Positions 6,874 through 13,103 of a DNA stretch of 14,664 nucleotides are shown here, in pieces. A program made the translations under genes and the position numbers. The notes beneath the pieces were generated by a model that was not told the DNA's origin, did no database searches, and saw only the letters and a program-made list of their open reading frames with translations. Each line of letters starts with the position of its first letter. Position 1 is the first letter of the stretch. Source of the DNA: Candidatus Pacearchaeota archaeon RBG_13_36_9 (lineage in GTDB: Archaea > Nanobdellota > Nanobdellia > Pacearchaeales > GW2011-AR1); assembly GCA_001786395.1 (NCBI GenBank), contig MFWN01000021.1:2397-17060 (forward strand). The letters are read 5' to 3'.

Positions 6874-7374
6874 ATGGTTAATAGCATATTTTCAATTCCA
6901 CTGTTTAAGGAGTTTATCTTACCTTTCTTACTTGTTTTTACTCTTATTTTTGCGATTTTAGACAGGTCCAAGATGCTTGGAGAGGAGAAAAGGCAGATAA
7001 ATGCAATTATAAGTTTAGTTATTGCATTAATTTTTCTTGCTTTTGATTTTGCAAGAAACATAGTTGTTAATTTAATGCCCTATCTTGTTGTTTTTATTGT
7101 TATCTTATTTGTATTCATGCTGATTTTTGGATTCATAACTGCCAAGAAAGAAGGGGACGTGCTAAACAAGGGATTGAAAATAGCCCTGGGAACTATATTC
7201 GGAGTGGCAGTTCTTGTTGCTGTTCTTTTTATTAGCGGAGGATGGGACTGGATTTATAGCAGCCTTCAGGGGGGAGGTTATATGGACACGGTTATTCTTA
7301 ATTTATTTATCCTTGCCATTATTGGCGGGGCAATAGCAGTTGTGTTGGCTTCTGGGAAAAAAGAGGGCAAATAG
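6874..7374 (+). CDS. 5-TM integral membrane protein, unrecognised
   Basis: A 166-residue, very hydrophobic protein with about five membrane segments (roughly 12-30, 44-62, 67-90, 101-121 and 138-159), short charged loops such as DRSKMLGEEKRQ and a Lys-rich C-terminus. No catalytic motif is visible and I do not recognise a named family. It lies 39 bases after the PRC-barrel gene with no clear TATA box of its own at the expected distance, so it is probably the second gene of that operon. A purine-rich stretch GAGGGG lies about 20 bases before the ATG, further than usual for a Shine-Dalgarno site. Confidence 0.8.
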   Translation: MVNSIFSIPLFKEFILPFLLVFTLIFAILDRSKMLGEEKRQINAIISLVIALIFLAFDFARNIVVNLMPYLVVFIVILFVFMLIFGFITAKKEGDVLNKGLKIALGTIFGVAVLVAVLFISGGWDWIYSSLQGGGYMDTVILNLFILAIIGGAIAVVLASGKKEGK

Positions 7375-7438
7375 AGATAGAAAGTAGAGGTGAGGATTAA
7401 GAGGTGTGGAAGAAGAGAAGACAAGGCGGGAACAAAGC

Positions 7439-7446
7439 TTTTATAC
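7439..7446 (+). promoter_or_regulatory. TATA box deciding the start of the small 2-TM gene
   Basis: TTTTATAC is centred 24.5 bp before ATG 7467. A GTG at 7404, preceded by GAGGTGAGG, is the competing start and would place this TATA box inside the coding region. Confidence 0.5.
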
Positions 7447-7466
7447 GCCTTGTTCTTAGTTCTTCT

Positions 7467-7658
7467 ATGTTTTGGAAAAAAGGGCTTGGAATTGGATTGA
7501 TATTTACAGGGATTTATCTTATTCTTACAAATGCAGCTTTAACAGGGGCAGTTGTGGGATTTGGGCAGGAGTATCTTTTGGGGTTGCTTGGGATTTTGGT
7601 GTTTATTGCGGGAGCAGGGATTATATTAAGTGCGATAGTATTAGATAAACGGGTTTAA
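7467..7658 (+). CDS. 63-residue 2-TM protein with LTGAVVG motif
   Basis: Two hydrophobic hairpin segments (about 5-30 and 36-57) separated by a short loop; the order is MFWKKGLG, a hydrophobic stretch, LTGAVVGF, then LLGLLGILVFIAGAG. The protein at 14182-14379 has the same size and layout (ITGNVVGI, LLGILAGVFFLIAGA), so the two are paralogues. I know of no assigned function. ATG 7467 is chosen because of the TATA box and the equal length of the paralogue. A GTG at 7404 with a Shine-Dalgarno-like GAGGTGAGG would add 21 basic residues and could be used on read-through mRNA from the upstream gene. The 3' end overlaps the convergent RHH gene by four bases. Confidence 0.72.
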   Translation: MFWKKGLGIGLIFTGIYLILTNAALTGAVVGFGQEYLLGLLGILVFIAGAGIILSAIVLDKRV

Positions 7659-7843
7659 TCTAACTTTTTTTCCAGAAATTTTTTTAAAGAATATTCTATA
7701 ACGTGGCTTCTATTTCTGAATTGTGCATCTTTTAATACAGTTTCAATTATCTTTATCATTTCTTCATCTAATGTTATTGATATTTTTTGCTTTGTCATTT
7801 TATCTTCTTCCCATTTTCTTTTCCTTTTGTTTCTTTTTGACAT
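7655..7843 (-). CDS. Ribbon-helix-helix (CopG/Arc-type) DNA-binding protein
   Basis: A 62-residue protein. A basic N-terminus (1-20) precedes the ribbon strand KISITLD (20-26), helix A (DEEMIKIIETVLKDA) and helix B starting RNRSHVIEYSLKKFLEKK (43-60). This is the standard RHH fold, which binds DNA as a dimer through the paired strands. No toxin gene follows it: it converges on a small membrane gene. It is divergent from the HExxxH metallopeptidase gene. The intergenic region holds a 13-bp inverted repeat and further CTAC/GTAG boxes, fitting control of itself and of the peptidase operon. An internal ATG at 7798 would give a 47-residue core, but no TATA box supports it. Confidence 0.85.
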   Translation of the reverse strand: MSKRNKRKRKWEEDKMTKQKISITLDEEMIKIIETVLKDAQFRNRSHVIEYSLKKFLEKKLD

Positions 7844-7917
7844 TTTATAGTAGTATCTTATATTATGCTACTTTATCCTACCTTTTTAAATCTTTGTATT
7901 TGTAACTACTATAAAAT
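7842..7917. promoter_or_regulatory. 13-bp inverted repeat and CTAC/GTAG boxes, candidate RHH operator region
   Basis: ATTTTATAGTAGT (7842-7854) is perfectly inverted as ACTACTATAAAAT (7905-7917). Between them lie GCTAC (7867-7871) and CCTAC (7877-7881). GTAG near 7850 and GCTAC also form an imperfect dyad around 7860. The array fills the divergent region between the RHH gene and the peptidase operon and starts at the RHH start codon. Repeated short half-sites suit cooperative RHH binding. Confidence 0.5.
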
Positions 7918-7933
7918 AACACTAATGGAAAGG

Positions 7934-7941
7934 TTTAAATA
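7934..7941 (+). promoter_or_regulatory. TATA box of metallopeptidase operon
   Basis: TTTAAATA is centred 24.5 bp before ATG 7962, predicting a leaderless first gene. Confidence 0.65.
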
Positions 7942-7961
7942 TGTGTTGAACAAGAAAGAGT

Positions 7962-9272
7962 ATGGCAAGGGGTTTTAGTAATGGAAAGATAAAGAAGGCG
8001 GGAATTCTTCTAGAAGAATTAAGGAGCCTTCAGAAATTTAGAGCTAAGTATCATGTTTTTCCTCCAAATGAGTCTCGAAGATTGTGCGAGCAGATGAATG
8101 AGTTAGCTGAGAGCATTCAGGAGATTAGTCATCCTCAAAATGAAGATGAACTTTTCTTGTCAGAAGCAAAGAGACGGATTAGAGGAGAAGCAGCTTATCT
8201 TGCTCATAGACTTGAAGGAAAAACCTATGATTTTGACTCAGTTTTAGAGATTTTGGGGATACCAAGAGAAGATGTTGATGCACTTAAGCCCTGGCTTAGA
8301 AGAAATAAGAATAAAACTATGGGGGCGGTTGAGAGGCTTTACAGTTCAAAAGAAATTGGGTCTTATGAATTACTTCCAAGAATGGATATTCCAAGTATCA
8401 GAAGGCAGACAGAAGAGGTTGCTGCAGCGCATATTCAAAATTATCATAAGATTTTGGGAGGATTTTTGGAAACGTTGACTAAGGTGGGAATGTATCTTAG
8501 AGATATTGACGCTCAACCAACTACTGAAGAAAGATCCTATTTTAGCCATTTAGAAAATAGGCTGGCATTGTCTGTTTTAGCATTTTGTTTCTCAACAGAA
8601 GAAGGCATCTCAAAAATAAGGGAAAAAGATTTAGTTAGGTTATATGGCCACGAAGGAATGGGTCATTCTCTAAACAGAATAATCACTCTTTCAAGTTCTT
8701 TGCCAGAGTTTCTTAAAATAGACTCCGATTTAACAATCTCTTCAGAAGAATCATTAGCTCAGTTTTATGAAAGGAGATTGTTAGAAGATCTAAAACAGAA
8801 TCCAGGTGTCCAGGAAAAATTAGGGATTAAACATAAATTTCAAGAGATCTACCAGGAAGTAAAAGATGCAGAGCAGATAGAAAAATATTTTGATAAACTA
8901 TATCACTATGCTATTGTTGTATTGGCTGATAAAAGTTTTGGGGATTTAGATGATAAAAATGGAATAAAGAAGCGGCTTGATTATTTAGATGAATTATCTT
9001 TAAATAAAGGGTATACTAGAGATTTTATTCTTAAAAATAGAGAGAATATAGATGAGGAAGGGAATCTTAATTCTGGTCTTGTTGCTGAATTGAGATACAG
9101 CACAGATCCGGTTTTAAGAGCAAGGAAAGAGTTTAGTTCAAATGGGATGAGATATATTGGAAATGAAAGGGGAATTATAGATGCAACTCTTTTAACTGGA
9201 TTTTGGACACCAAAAGGATTAATTCAAAGAGCAAGAGTTATTGCTGAGAATTATTCTAGGAGTGAGAGTTAA
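7962..9272 (+). CDS. Putative HExxxH zinc metallopeptidase (gluzincin-like, DUF1704/MATCAP-reminiscent)
   Basis: A 436-residue, mostly helical, soluble protein without signal peptide. Residues 229-235 read G-HEGMGH, an HExxxH zinc motif with one residue more than HExxH. About 27 residues later SEESLAQFYE (261-270) supplies the downstream Glu expected as third ligand. The pair HExxxH plus EEGLA-like is the arrangement seen in the DUF1704/KIAA0895 (tyrosine carboxypeptidase, MATCAP) group. The segment before it (YLRDIDAQPTTEERSYFSHL, 179-198) reads like a substrate-side subdomain. The substrate is unknown. The N-terminal 150 residues match nothing I recognise. It heads a two-gene operon with a 58-residue protein and is divergent from an RHH regulator. 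Family assignment rests on motif spacing alone. Confidence 0.65.
   Translation: MARGFSNGKIKKAGILLEELRSLQKFRAKYHVFPPNESRRLCEQMNELAESIQEISHPQNEDELFLSEAKRRIRGEAAYLAHRLEGKTYDFDSVLEILGIPREDVDALKPWLRRNKNKTMGAVERLYSSKEIGSYELLPRMDIPSIRRQTEEVAAAHIQNYHKILGGFLETLTKVGMYLRDIDAQPTTEERSYFSHLENRLALSVLAFCFSTEEGISKIREKDLVRLYGHEGMGHSLNRIITLSSSLPEFLKIDSDLTISSEESLAQFYERRLLEDLKQNPGVQEKLGIKHKFQEIYQEVKDAEQIEKYFDKLYHYAIVVLADKSFGDLDDKNGIKKRLDYLDELSLNKGYTRDFILKNRENIDEEGNLNSGLVAELRYSTDPVLRARKEFSSNGMRYIGNERGIIDATLLTGFWTPKGLIQRARVIAENYSRSES
9259..9265 (+). promoter_or_regulatory. Shine-Dalgarno site of the second operon gene
   Basis: GGAGTGA lies inside the end of the peptidase gene, eight bases before ATG 9274. It shows that internal operon genes use ribosome binding sites while first genes look leaderless. 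Confidence 0.55.
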
Positions 9273-9273
9273 A

Positions 9274-9450
9274 ATGCCGCAATACGAACTTTTACCTGGA
9301 ACACCCCAAGAGATGGATTCTCAGGAAAACGAGAAGGCATATATTGATCCAGAAGCAACTGCATATATAGAAGCTAGCCGGGATCCAAGAGAAAAAACAA
9401 CCAGAACAGAACAAAAAGGAAGTTTTTTAGAAAGAAAAGCTATTATTTAA
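9274..9450 (+). CDS. 58-residue hydrophilic protein coupled to the metallopeptidase
   Basis: A small charged protein (MPQYELLPGTPQEMDSQENE at the start, Arg/Lys/Thr-rich later) without membrane segments or recognisable fold; it is probably largely disordered. It begins one base after the peptidase stop and has its own Shine-Dalgarno-like GGAGTGA, so its synthesis is tied to the peptidase. It could be an inhibitor, substrate or adaptor for that enzyme, which is inference from position only. The last four bases overlap the convergent TrmB-like gene. A longer frame from 9241 would overlap the peptidase gene and is not supported. Confidence 0.65.
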   Translation: MPQYELLPGTPQEMDSQENEKAYIDPEATAYIEASRDPREKTTRTEQKGSFLERKAII

Positions 9451-10151
9451 TTTTTCCTTGCTGTTTTCCAAGTTAACTCAAAATATTTTCTATAGGATTC
9501 TGCAATTTCAGAGTTTTTTATTACAATTGCTAATGGGGGGGATTTCCAGAGAATTATGGCTACTTTGTCCTGCCAGATGTTTATGGCTAGGGGATTGGAG
9601 TATTTTTCAGGGAGGTAACGAATTTCAGATAAAGGAATAGTTTTGCTGAATTCTTTATTAGCTATAATCCTTACTTTAATTTTTCTTTTTTTCCTGTCAA
9701 TGTCGTACCATTTAAAGTAAAAAGGAAGGATTTCAAAAGCAGACTGAGATGCCCCTAAAATTAATATTTCCTTTGCTTGTAGTTGGTCTTGGAATATTGT
9801 TTTTAAGCCTTCTGTTCCTTTGTAAAAATTAGTTTCCTGTTTTTCTTTTGTTTTATTGTAAAGCAAGTTTAACTGAGGTAGGATTTCATCAAGAGCGTGC
9901 TGTTTTTCATCAAGTATTTCTTTGAGTCTGGACGGGGAAACAGGCTCAAAAAACCTTCTGTTGTTTTTTATTATATATCCAATAACCCCTTTTTTAATCA
10001 ATCTCTCTGTAATATCATACACATTTCTTCTGTGGGTGCCGGTTTTTCTTGATATTTGGCCTGCTAAACTCGGGCCTAGCTCTAGTAAAGCCAGGTAGAC
10101 CTTGGCTTCTGCTTCTGTTAATCCTAGCTCTTGCAAGATTTTTATATCCAT
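9447..10151 (-). CDS. TrmB-family transcriptional regulator (TrmB-like 2)
   Basis: A 234-residue regulator paralogous to the one at 2878-3624. The winged helix-turn-helix (about 8-72) contains GLTEAEAKVYLALLELG, a recognition region THRRNVYDITERLIKKGVI, and a wing ending FFEPVSPSRLKEIL. A helix at about 75-100 probably dimerises. The effector domain (about 108-230) carries NFYKGTEGLKTIF and ILILGASQSAFEILP. No ligand can be inferred. TATA (10173-10180) is centred 25.5 bp before the ATG, so the transcript is leaderless. Upstream of the TATA is an element also found upstream of the CsrA-like gene (10185-10219). It is divergent from the 322-residue orphan at 10244. Confidence 0.9.
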   Translation of the reverse strand: MDIKILQELGLTEAEAKVYLALLELGPSLAGQISRKTGTHRRNVYDITERLIKKGVIGYIIKNNRRFFEPVSPSRLKEILDEKQHALDEILPQLNLLYNKTKEKQETNFYKGTEGLKTIFQDQLQAKEILILGASQSAFEILPFYFKWYDIDRKKRKIKVRIIANKEFSKTIPLSEIRYLPEKYSNPLAINIWQDKVAIILWKSPPLAIVIKNSEIAESYRKYFELTWKTARKN

Positions 10152-10172
10152 AGCTTATTTAAAAACAACAGG

Positions 10173-10180
10173 TTTATAAA
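10173..10180 (-). promoter_or_regulatory. TATA box of TrmB-like 2
   Basis: TTTATAAA is centred 25.5 bp before the ATG at 10151. Confidence 0.65.
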
Positions 10181-10184
10181 TCTT

Positions 10185-10219
10185 TTTATGAGGTGATAAA
10201 TAATACCACATTAATTTAT
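10185..10219. promoter_or_regulatory. Promoter element shared with the CsrA-like gene, copy A
   Basis: TTTATGAGGTG (10185-10195), an AT-rich stretch and ATTAATTTAT (10210-10219) recur in the same order and similar spacing at 11663-11695. Both copies sit 2-4 bases beyond a TTTATAAA box serving a leaderless minus-strand gene. On that strand the core reads CACCTCATAAA. It is a candidate binding site for a common regulator, perhaps the TrmB-like protein itself. Confidence 0.5.
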
Positions 10220-10243
10220 TTCTCCTTTTTGCATGGGTTTGAT

Positions 10244-11212
10244 ATGATAAGGAAAAAATTATTTTTCAGAGAGGATACAAAAGCACAGATTAAGAAGAAA
10301 GATTATGTGGAGATAGCAATGCTCGCAGATATACTGGAGCTTGGAAAAGATGAGTTTACAATAATAAGTCCTTTAGTGCCAAGAGGTTTTGAATCTACAA
10401 GGAAGTTTATGAAACACGGACAGGAAGTTAAGCCTAAGAGGTATTATAGTTTAGATCAGGCTTTAAATGACGGTAGAGTGCCTGTTCAGTTAAGAGAAGA
10501 AGCTTTTGATATGATCCAAGAGCATGATTTTTGTGGATATTCTTTCTTGCCTTTAGGAAGGGACAGGAGGAAGAGGAAAGTTTCTTTAGTTGAGTGTTTA
10601 GAGGGGGCAAGAATTTATGCTTATTCAAAACAAGTTAGAGGAACAGAAATTATAGTAAGGCCATATGATAGATCTAAGAGAGTCAGAATAGATGGGGCTG
10701 AGATTGTTTGTTCAGTTCCTTCAAGAACTGAGAAGCAAGGAAAAACTAAATTTAAGCTGGTTTCTGTTCCGGTTGTTGATAGTAGGGAGAAACATGCAGT
10801 TAGTTTAGATATAGGTTCAGATCATTCGTGTCCTTCAAAGAGATTTAATATAAGGTACAAATATACAGATGATAAAGAAAGTTCTGGAATTATTAATGTT
10901 TGCTGCCATGAAATTGCAGCTTATTTAGGGATTATAGAACATTATTGGGGTAAAAAGAATATTGTTCCATTACAAATGTGCCAGTTTGCAATACCAAGCC
11001 AGAAAATAGTTGATTTTTATTTAAGACTAGGAAATAATGTTTTAGTTAAAGACCTTTCACTAGGGTCAGAAGACAAGTTGAGGAAGCCGGACAGAGGGGA
11101 TAAAGAAATTGCTTTATGGAGCCAGGTAGAATCTTTAGGGTATGATAAAACATTTTATTCTAAAAGAAGCAGGGATGGAGATGTTGCGGATTATATTTGG
11201 AGTCTTGAATAA
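10244..11212 (+). CDS. 322-residue protein, unrecognised
   Basis: A soluble, basic protein rich in Lys and Arg without signal peptide or membrane segment. I recognise no family. A Cys/His cluster could bind metal: D193-H194-S195-C196 and C220-C221-H222, with H233 and C246 nearby. The middle (about 130-160) looks like beta-strands (TEIIVRPYDRSKRVRIDGAE). ATG 10244 is chosen because a TTTATT-like element is centred about 27 bp upstream and the protein sequence becomes charged from there. A GTG at 10193 would add 17 hydrophobic residues, but it lies inside a GAGGTGAT sequence that belongs to the shared promoter element. It is divergent from TrmB-like 2, so it may be its target. Confidence 0.75.
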   Translation: MIRKKLFFREDTKAQIKKKDYVEIAMLADILELGKDEFTIISPLVPRGFESTRKFMKHGQEVKPKRYYSLDQALNDGRVPVQLREEAFDMIQEHDFCGYSFLPLGRDRRKRKVSLVECLEGARIYAYSKQVRGTEIIVRPYDRSKRVRIDGAEIVCSVPSRTEKQGKTKFKLVSVPVVDSREKHAVSLDIGSDHSCPSKRFNIRYKYTDDKESSGIINVCCHEIAAYLGIIEHYWGKKNIVPLQMCQFAIPSQKIVDFYLRLGNNVLVKDLSLGSEDKLRKPDRGDKEIALWSQVESLGYDKTFYSKRSRDGDVADYIWSLE

Positions 11213-11229
11213 ATTTTATTTTATATTTT

Positions 11230-11631
11230 TTATCCTACGAACTTTTCAATGCCTAAAGGGCATTTTTTGGAATTTTGGGGGTTGCTAAAATTACAATAAC
11301 CATCTGTACGAAGACTTGTGCAATCTAGCTTCTTGTCAGATTGAGAAACTCTAATATAAGCATTTTGTCCCGGTGTATTTGCCCCATAAACTCCACGGCA
11401 GCAAAATACTAATTCCGGGTCTGCTTTTGTTTCAGCTTTTCCCTCTGTAGTCTCACTTTTTCCATCTTTTTCTCTTTGAATTGCATCATAGATCTCTCTC
11501 CGATGGACTGGCAGGCATTTTGGATGCGTTATTCCAAGACGGACTTTATCTCCGAGAACATCAACGATAATAATTTCTATATCATCCCCTATCATAATTG
11601 CTTCATCTTTCTGTCTACTAAGTACAAGCAT
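11230..11631 (-). CDS. CsrA/RsmA-family RNA-binding protein fused to a Cys-rich C-terminal domain
   Basis: Residues 1-55 align without gaps to bacterial CsrA: MLVLSRQKDEAIMIGDDIEI, then VRLGI (30-34), P37 and VHRREIYDAIQ (42-52). The key positions L4, R6, G15, R31, V42, R44 and E46 are all kept. CsrA is a dimer that binds GGA motifs in mRNA leaders and controls translation or stability. Bacterial CsrA usually stops near residue 60-65. Here a charged linker (56-72) leads to a second domain with C77, C78, C104, C113 and C124 and a final KKCPLGIEKF, which could bind zinc. C39 lies in the CsrA part. TATA at 11653-11660 gives a leaderless archaeal-type start. CsrA is not a normal archaeal protein, so transfer from bacteria is likely. 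I recognise no family for the C-terminal domain. Confidence 0.88.
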   Translation of the reverse strand: MLVLSRQKDEAIMIGDDIEIIIVDVLGDKVRLGITHPKCLPVHRREIYDAIQREKDGKSETTEGKAETKADPELVFCCRGVYGANTPGQNAYIRVSQSDKKLDCTSLRTDGYCNFSNPQNSKKCPLGIEKFVG

Positions 11632-11652
11632 TTTGATATTAATTATTGTGAA

Positions 11653-11660
11653 TTTATAAA
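11653..11660 (-). promoter_or_regulatory. TATA box of the CsrA-like gene
   Basis: TTTATAAA is centred 25.5 bp before the ATG at 11631. A bacterial-origin domain is thus expressed from a standard archaeal promoter. Confidence 0.65.
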
Positions 11661-11662
11661 AA

Positions 11663-11695
11663 TTTATGAGGTGTAAAATAACAATATTAATTTAT
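11663..11695. promoter_or_regulatory. Promoter element shared with TrmB-like 2, copy B
   Basis: TTTATGAGGTG (11663-11673) followed by ATTAATTTAT (11686-11695) repeats copy A at 10185-10219. No plus-strand gene starts at a suitable distance here, so the element most likely acts on the minus-strand CsrA-like gene. Confidence 0.5.
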
Positions 11696-11753
11696 AAGTA
11701 AAATATAAGCTCTCCGCATCCTTAATGTACCTATATTCTTAACAATAAAAATA

Positions 11754-11761
11754 TTTAAATA
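11754..11761 (+). promoter_or_regulatory. TATA box of Cys-containing anchored protein A
   Basis: TTTAAATA is centred 25.5 bp before ATG 11783. Confidence 0.65.
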
Positions 11762-11782
11762 GTAAATTTAAGTCACTTTAAA

Positions 11783-12286
11783 ATGGTAACTAAATATAAA
11801 GTATCGAACAAAAAACTAATTGCTCTGTTTTTGTTAGAAGCAGTTTTTTTGATAGTAGCCTTGAACTATTTAGTTTCAGGACAGGGCGCAGATAGAACTG
11901 TAATTAAGAAGCAAGAGATGAGATGCAGAGCAATCGGGATAGATGTTGCTTCAAATGAGCCAATTACGTCTTGTTTTTATGGAATCAAAGTAGACACGAC
12001 AAGAATAGATGCAACAGGAAATGAAGTTACAAACGAAAGGATATTGGCATTTGAAGAAATCTATATTGGCGGAACTTATGAAGACGGAAAATACCAGGAA
12101 GATGGGTATTTTGTCGGAAAATACAGAAAAGACTTCTTTTACAATGACAATGCAGATGTGTTCTGGAAAGTTGAAGTTGGCTTAAACGGAAGCACTTTAG
12201 AGTACTGCAGCATGAGAGATCAGGAATATGCAGATACAAGCAGGACAAAAGAAGAATGCCAGTCTTTGTATATTGACATTATATAA
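11783..12286 (+). CDS. N-terminally anchored protein with conserved Cys residues, copy A
   Basis: A 167-residue protein with one N-terminal hydrophobic segment (about 11-32) after a basic stretch, so it is probably a signal anchor with the rest outside the cell. The soluble part has C48, C64, C142 and C159, all conserved in copy B at 13486-14037, which suggests two disulfides or a metal site. Repeated Gly-Tyr motifs (GGTYEDGKYQEDGYFVGKY) suggest a beta-rich fold. I recognise no family. The last 40 or so residues are encoded by DNA nearly identical to copy B (119 bp, one mismatch at 12244), while the rest is clearly diverged. The gene is followed after 49 bases by the Gly-rich 'MGK' gene, as copy B is followed by an MGK micro-ORF. 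Confidence 0.8.
   Translation: MVTKYKVSNKKLIALFLLEAVFLIVALNYLVSGQGADRTVIKKQEMRCRAIGIDVASNEPITSCFYGIKVDTTRIDATGNEVTNERILAFEEIYIGGTYEDGKYQEDGYFVGKYRKDFFYNDNADVFWKVEVGLNGSTLEYCSMRDQEYADTSRTKEECQSLYIDII
12161..12279 (+). repeat. Direct repeat, copy 1 (3' end of anchored-protein gene)
   Basis: 119 bp identical to 13912-14030 except for G/A at 12244. The repeat begins abruptly inside the coding frame and stops just before the stop codon. The sharp border against diverged flanking sequence points to gene conversion or recent recombination. Confidence 0.85.
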
Positions 12287-12300
12287 TTTTTGAGCGCAAC

Positions 12301-12344
12301 ATAAATTTTAAAAAGGCAGTCTTAGTAGCAGGAGCATGGGAAAA
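12301..12344 (+). repeat. Direct repeat of promoter and start codon, copy 1
   Basis: 44 bp matching 14049-14092 with one difference (G12331 versus A14079). It spans the TATA box TTTTAAAA (12306-12313), centred 26.5 bp before ATG 12336, the intervening sequence and the first codons MGK. Confidence 0.8.
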
Positions 12345-12785
12345 GCAGCTGGATATAGTGGCGGAAGAGCAATTAGCCCAGCCGGTGGTGTGGGAAAGGG
12401 GCATGGTTTTGGCAAAATGCCTAATGCGGCCTATTCTGGAGGGGGCATTGATTTATTTAAAGGCTGGGAAGAGATGAGGGGGGACAAGGGAGGATATGAA
12501 GCAGGGCATAAAAGGCTCAGGCCTTATGAAAGAGTTGGACCTTTGGAAACAGCCGCTTATGCGACTATGGCTTCTGTGGATTACACTGGAAAGCATAGAG
12601 CATCATACTTTGCAGGTGTAGCGAGAGGAGCGGACAGAGGATATGGAAAGCCTGTAAAAGGAGATGCGTATCAAAGGAGTATAATTGATCTTGCAGCTTA
12701 CAGAGCAAGCATGTTAGATAATGCTTACAGAAAAACCAGTGGCGAGGGATATCAGCCTAATTTTGAATATTCTCAGGCTGCGTAA
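12336..12785 (+). CDS. Gly/Ala/Tyr-rich 149-residue protein, unrecognised
   Basis: A basic, low-complexity N-terminus (MGKAAGYSGGRAISPAGGVG, then more Gly-rich sequence to about 37) is followed by a more ordered region (about 65-130: GPLETAAYATMASVDYTGKH, YFAGVARGADRGYG, SIIDLAAYRASMLDNAYR). There is no hydrophobic segment, Cys or recognisable domain. Gly/Tyr-rich basic sequence is seen in nucleic-acid-binding or structural proteins, but that is only a compositional hint. Its promoter and first codons are duplicated downstream of copy B, where only an 18-residue micro-ORF follows. It is probably transcribed leaderless from the duplicated TATA box rather than only as part of an operon with copy A. 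Confidence 0.72.
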   Translation: MGKAAGYSGGRAISPAGGVGKGHGFGKMPNAAYSGGGIDLFKGWEEMRGDKGGYEAGHKRLRPYERVGPLETAAYATMASVDYTGKHRASYFAGVARGADRGYGKPVKGDAYQRSIIDLAAYRASMLDNAYRKTSGEGYQPNFEYSQAA

Positions 12786-12801
12786 GGCAAAAATAAAAAG
12801 A

Positions 12802-12809
12802 TTTAAATA
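12802..12809 (+). promoter_or_regulatory. TATA box of the toxin-antitoxin operon
   Basis: TTTAAATA is centred 28.5 bp before ATG 12834. Confidence 0.6.
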
Positions 12810-12812
12810 GTC

Positions 12813-12830
12813 AGTAAGATTGTTCTTACT
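12813..12830. promoter_or_regulatory. Perfect 7-bp dyad, candidate antitoxin operator
   Basis: AGTAAGA and TCTTACT form a perfect inverted repeat with a 4-base TTGT spacer, lying between the TATA box and the antitoxin ATG over the expected transcription start. Binding here would block initiation, the usual autorepression of antitoxin genes. Confidence 0.65.
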
Positions 12831-12833
12831 AAC

Positions 12834-13103
12834 ATGGCAAACATAAGCATAACCAGAATGAGTTCTAAAGGACAGGTAGTCATTCCCCAGGACATGAGGG
12901 AAGATATAGAAGAAGGAGAAAAGCTGGTAGTTATAAAAAATGACAAGCAGATAATTATCGAGAAAATGGAAAATTTCGATAAAAATTTAGAAGAGGATTT
13001 GGAATTTGCGAGAAGAACAGAAGAGGCTTGGAAACAGGTTGATGAAGGCAAATTTACTAGCTATACCCATGAAGAGTTTTTGAAAGAACTTGAAAAATGG
13101 TAG
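12834..13103 (+). CDS. AbrB/MazE-type antitoxin
   Basis: An 89-residue protein. Residues 3-45 form a SpoVT-AbrB swapped-hairpin DNA-binding domain with the signature MSSKGQVVIPQDMREDI and GEKLVVIKND. The acidic C-terminal half (about 46-89, ending HEEFLKELEKW) is the expected toxin-wrapping tail. It overlaps the toxin start by seven bases (13097-13103), ensuring coupled translation. The DNA-binding domain probably represses the operon through the dyad at 12813-12830. AbrB-type antitoxins more often pair with PIN/VapC or MazF; here the partner is RelE-like, a known but less standard combination. Confidence 0.9.
   Translation: MANISITRMSSKGQVVIPQDMREDIEEGEKLVVIKNDKQIIIEKMENFDKNLEEDLEFARRTEEAWKQVDEGKFTSYTHEEFLKELEKW

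Noticed and set aside
10193..10243. GTG 10193 as an upstream start of the 322-residue protein.
   Set aside because: The GTG sits inside GAGGTGAT, part of an element repeated upstream of another gene; the added residues are hydrophobic and unlike the protein, and no TATA box supports it.
12327..12338. GCAGGAGCATGG before the Gly-rich gene as a Shine-Dalgarno or CsrA site (mutated to AAGAGC in the second copy).
   Set aside because: GGAG is only one base from the ATG and, with the TATA box 26.5 bp upstream, it would not be in the mRNA.
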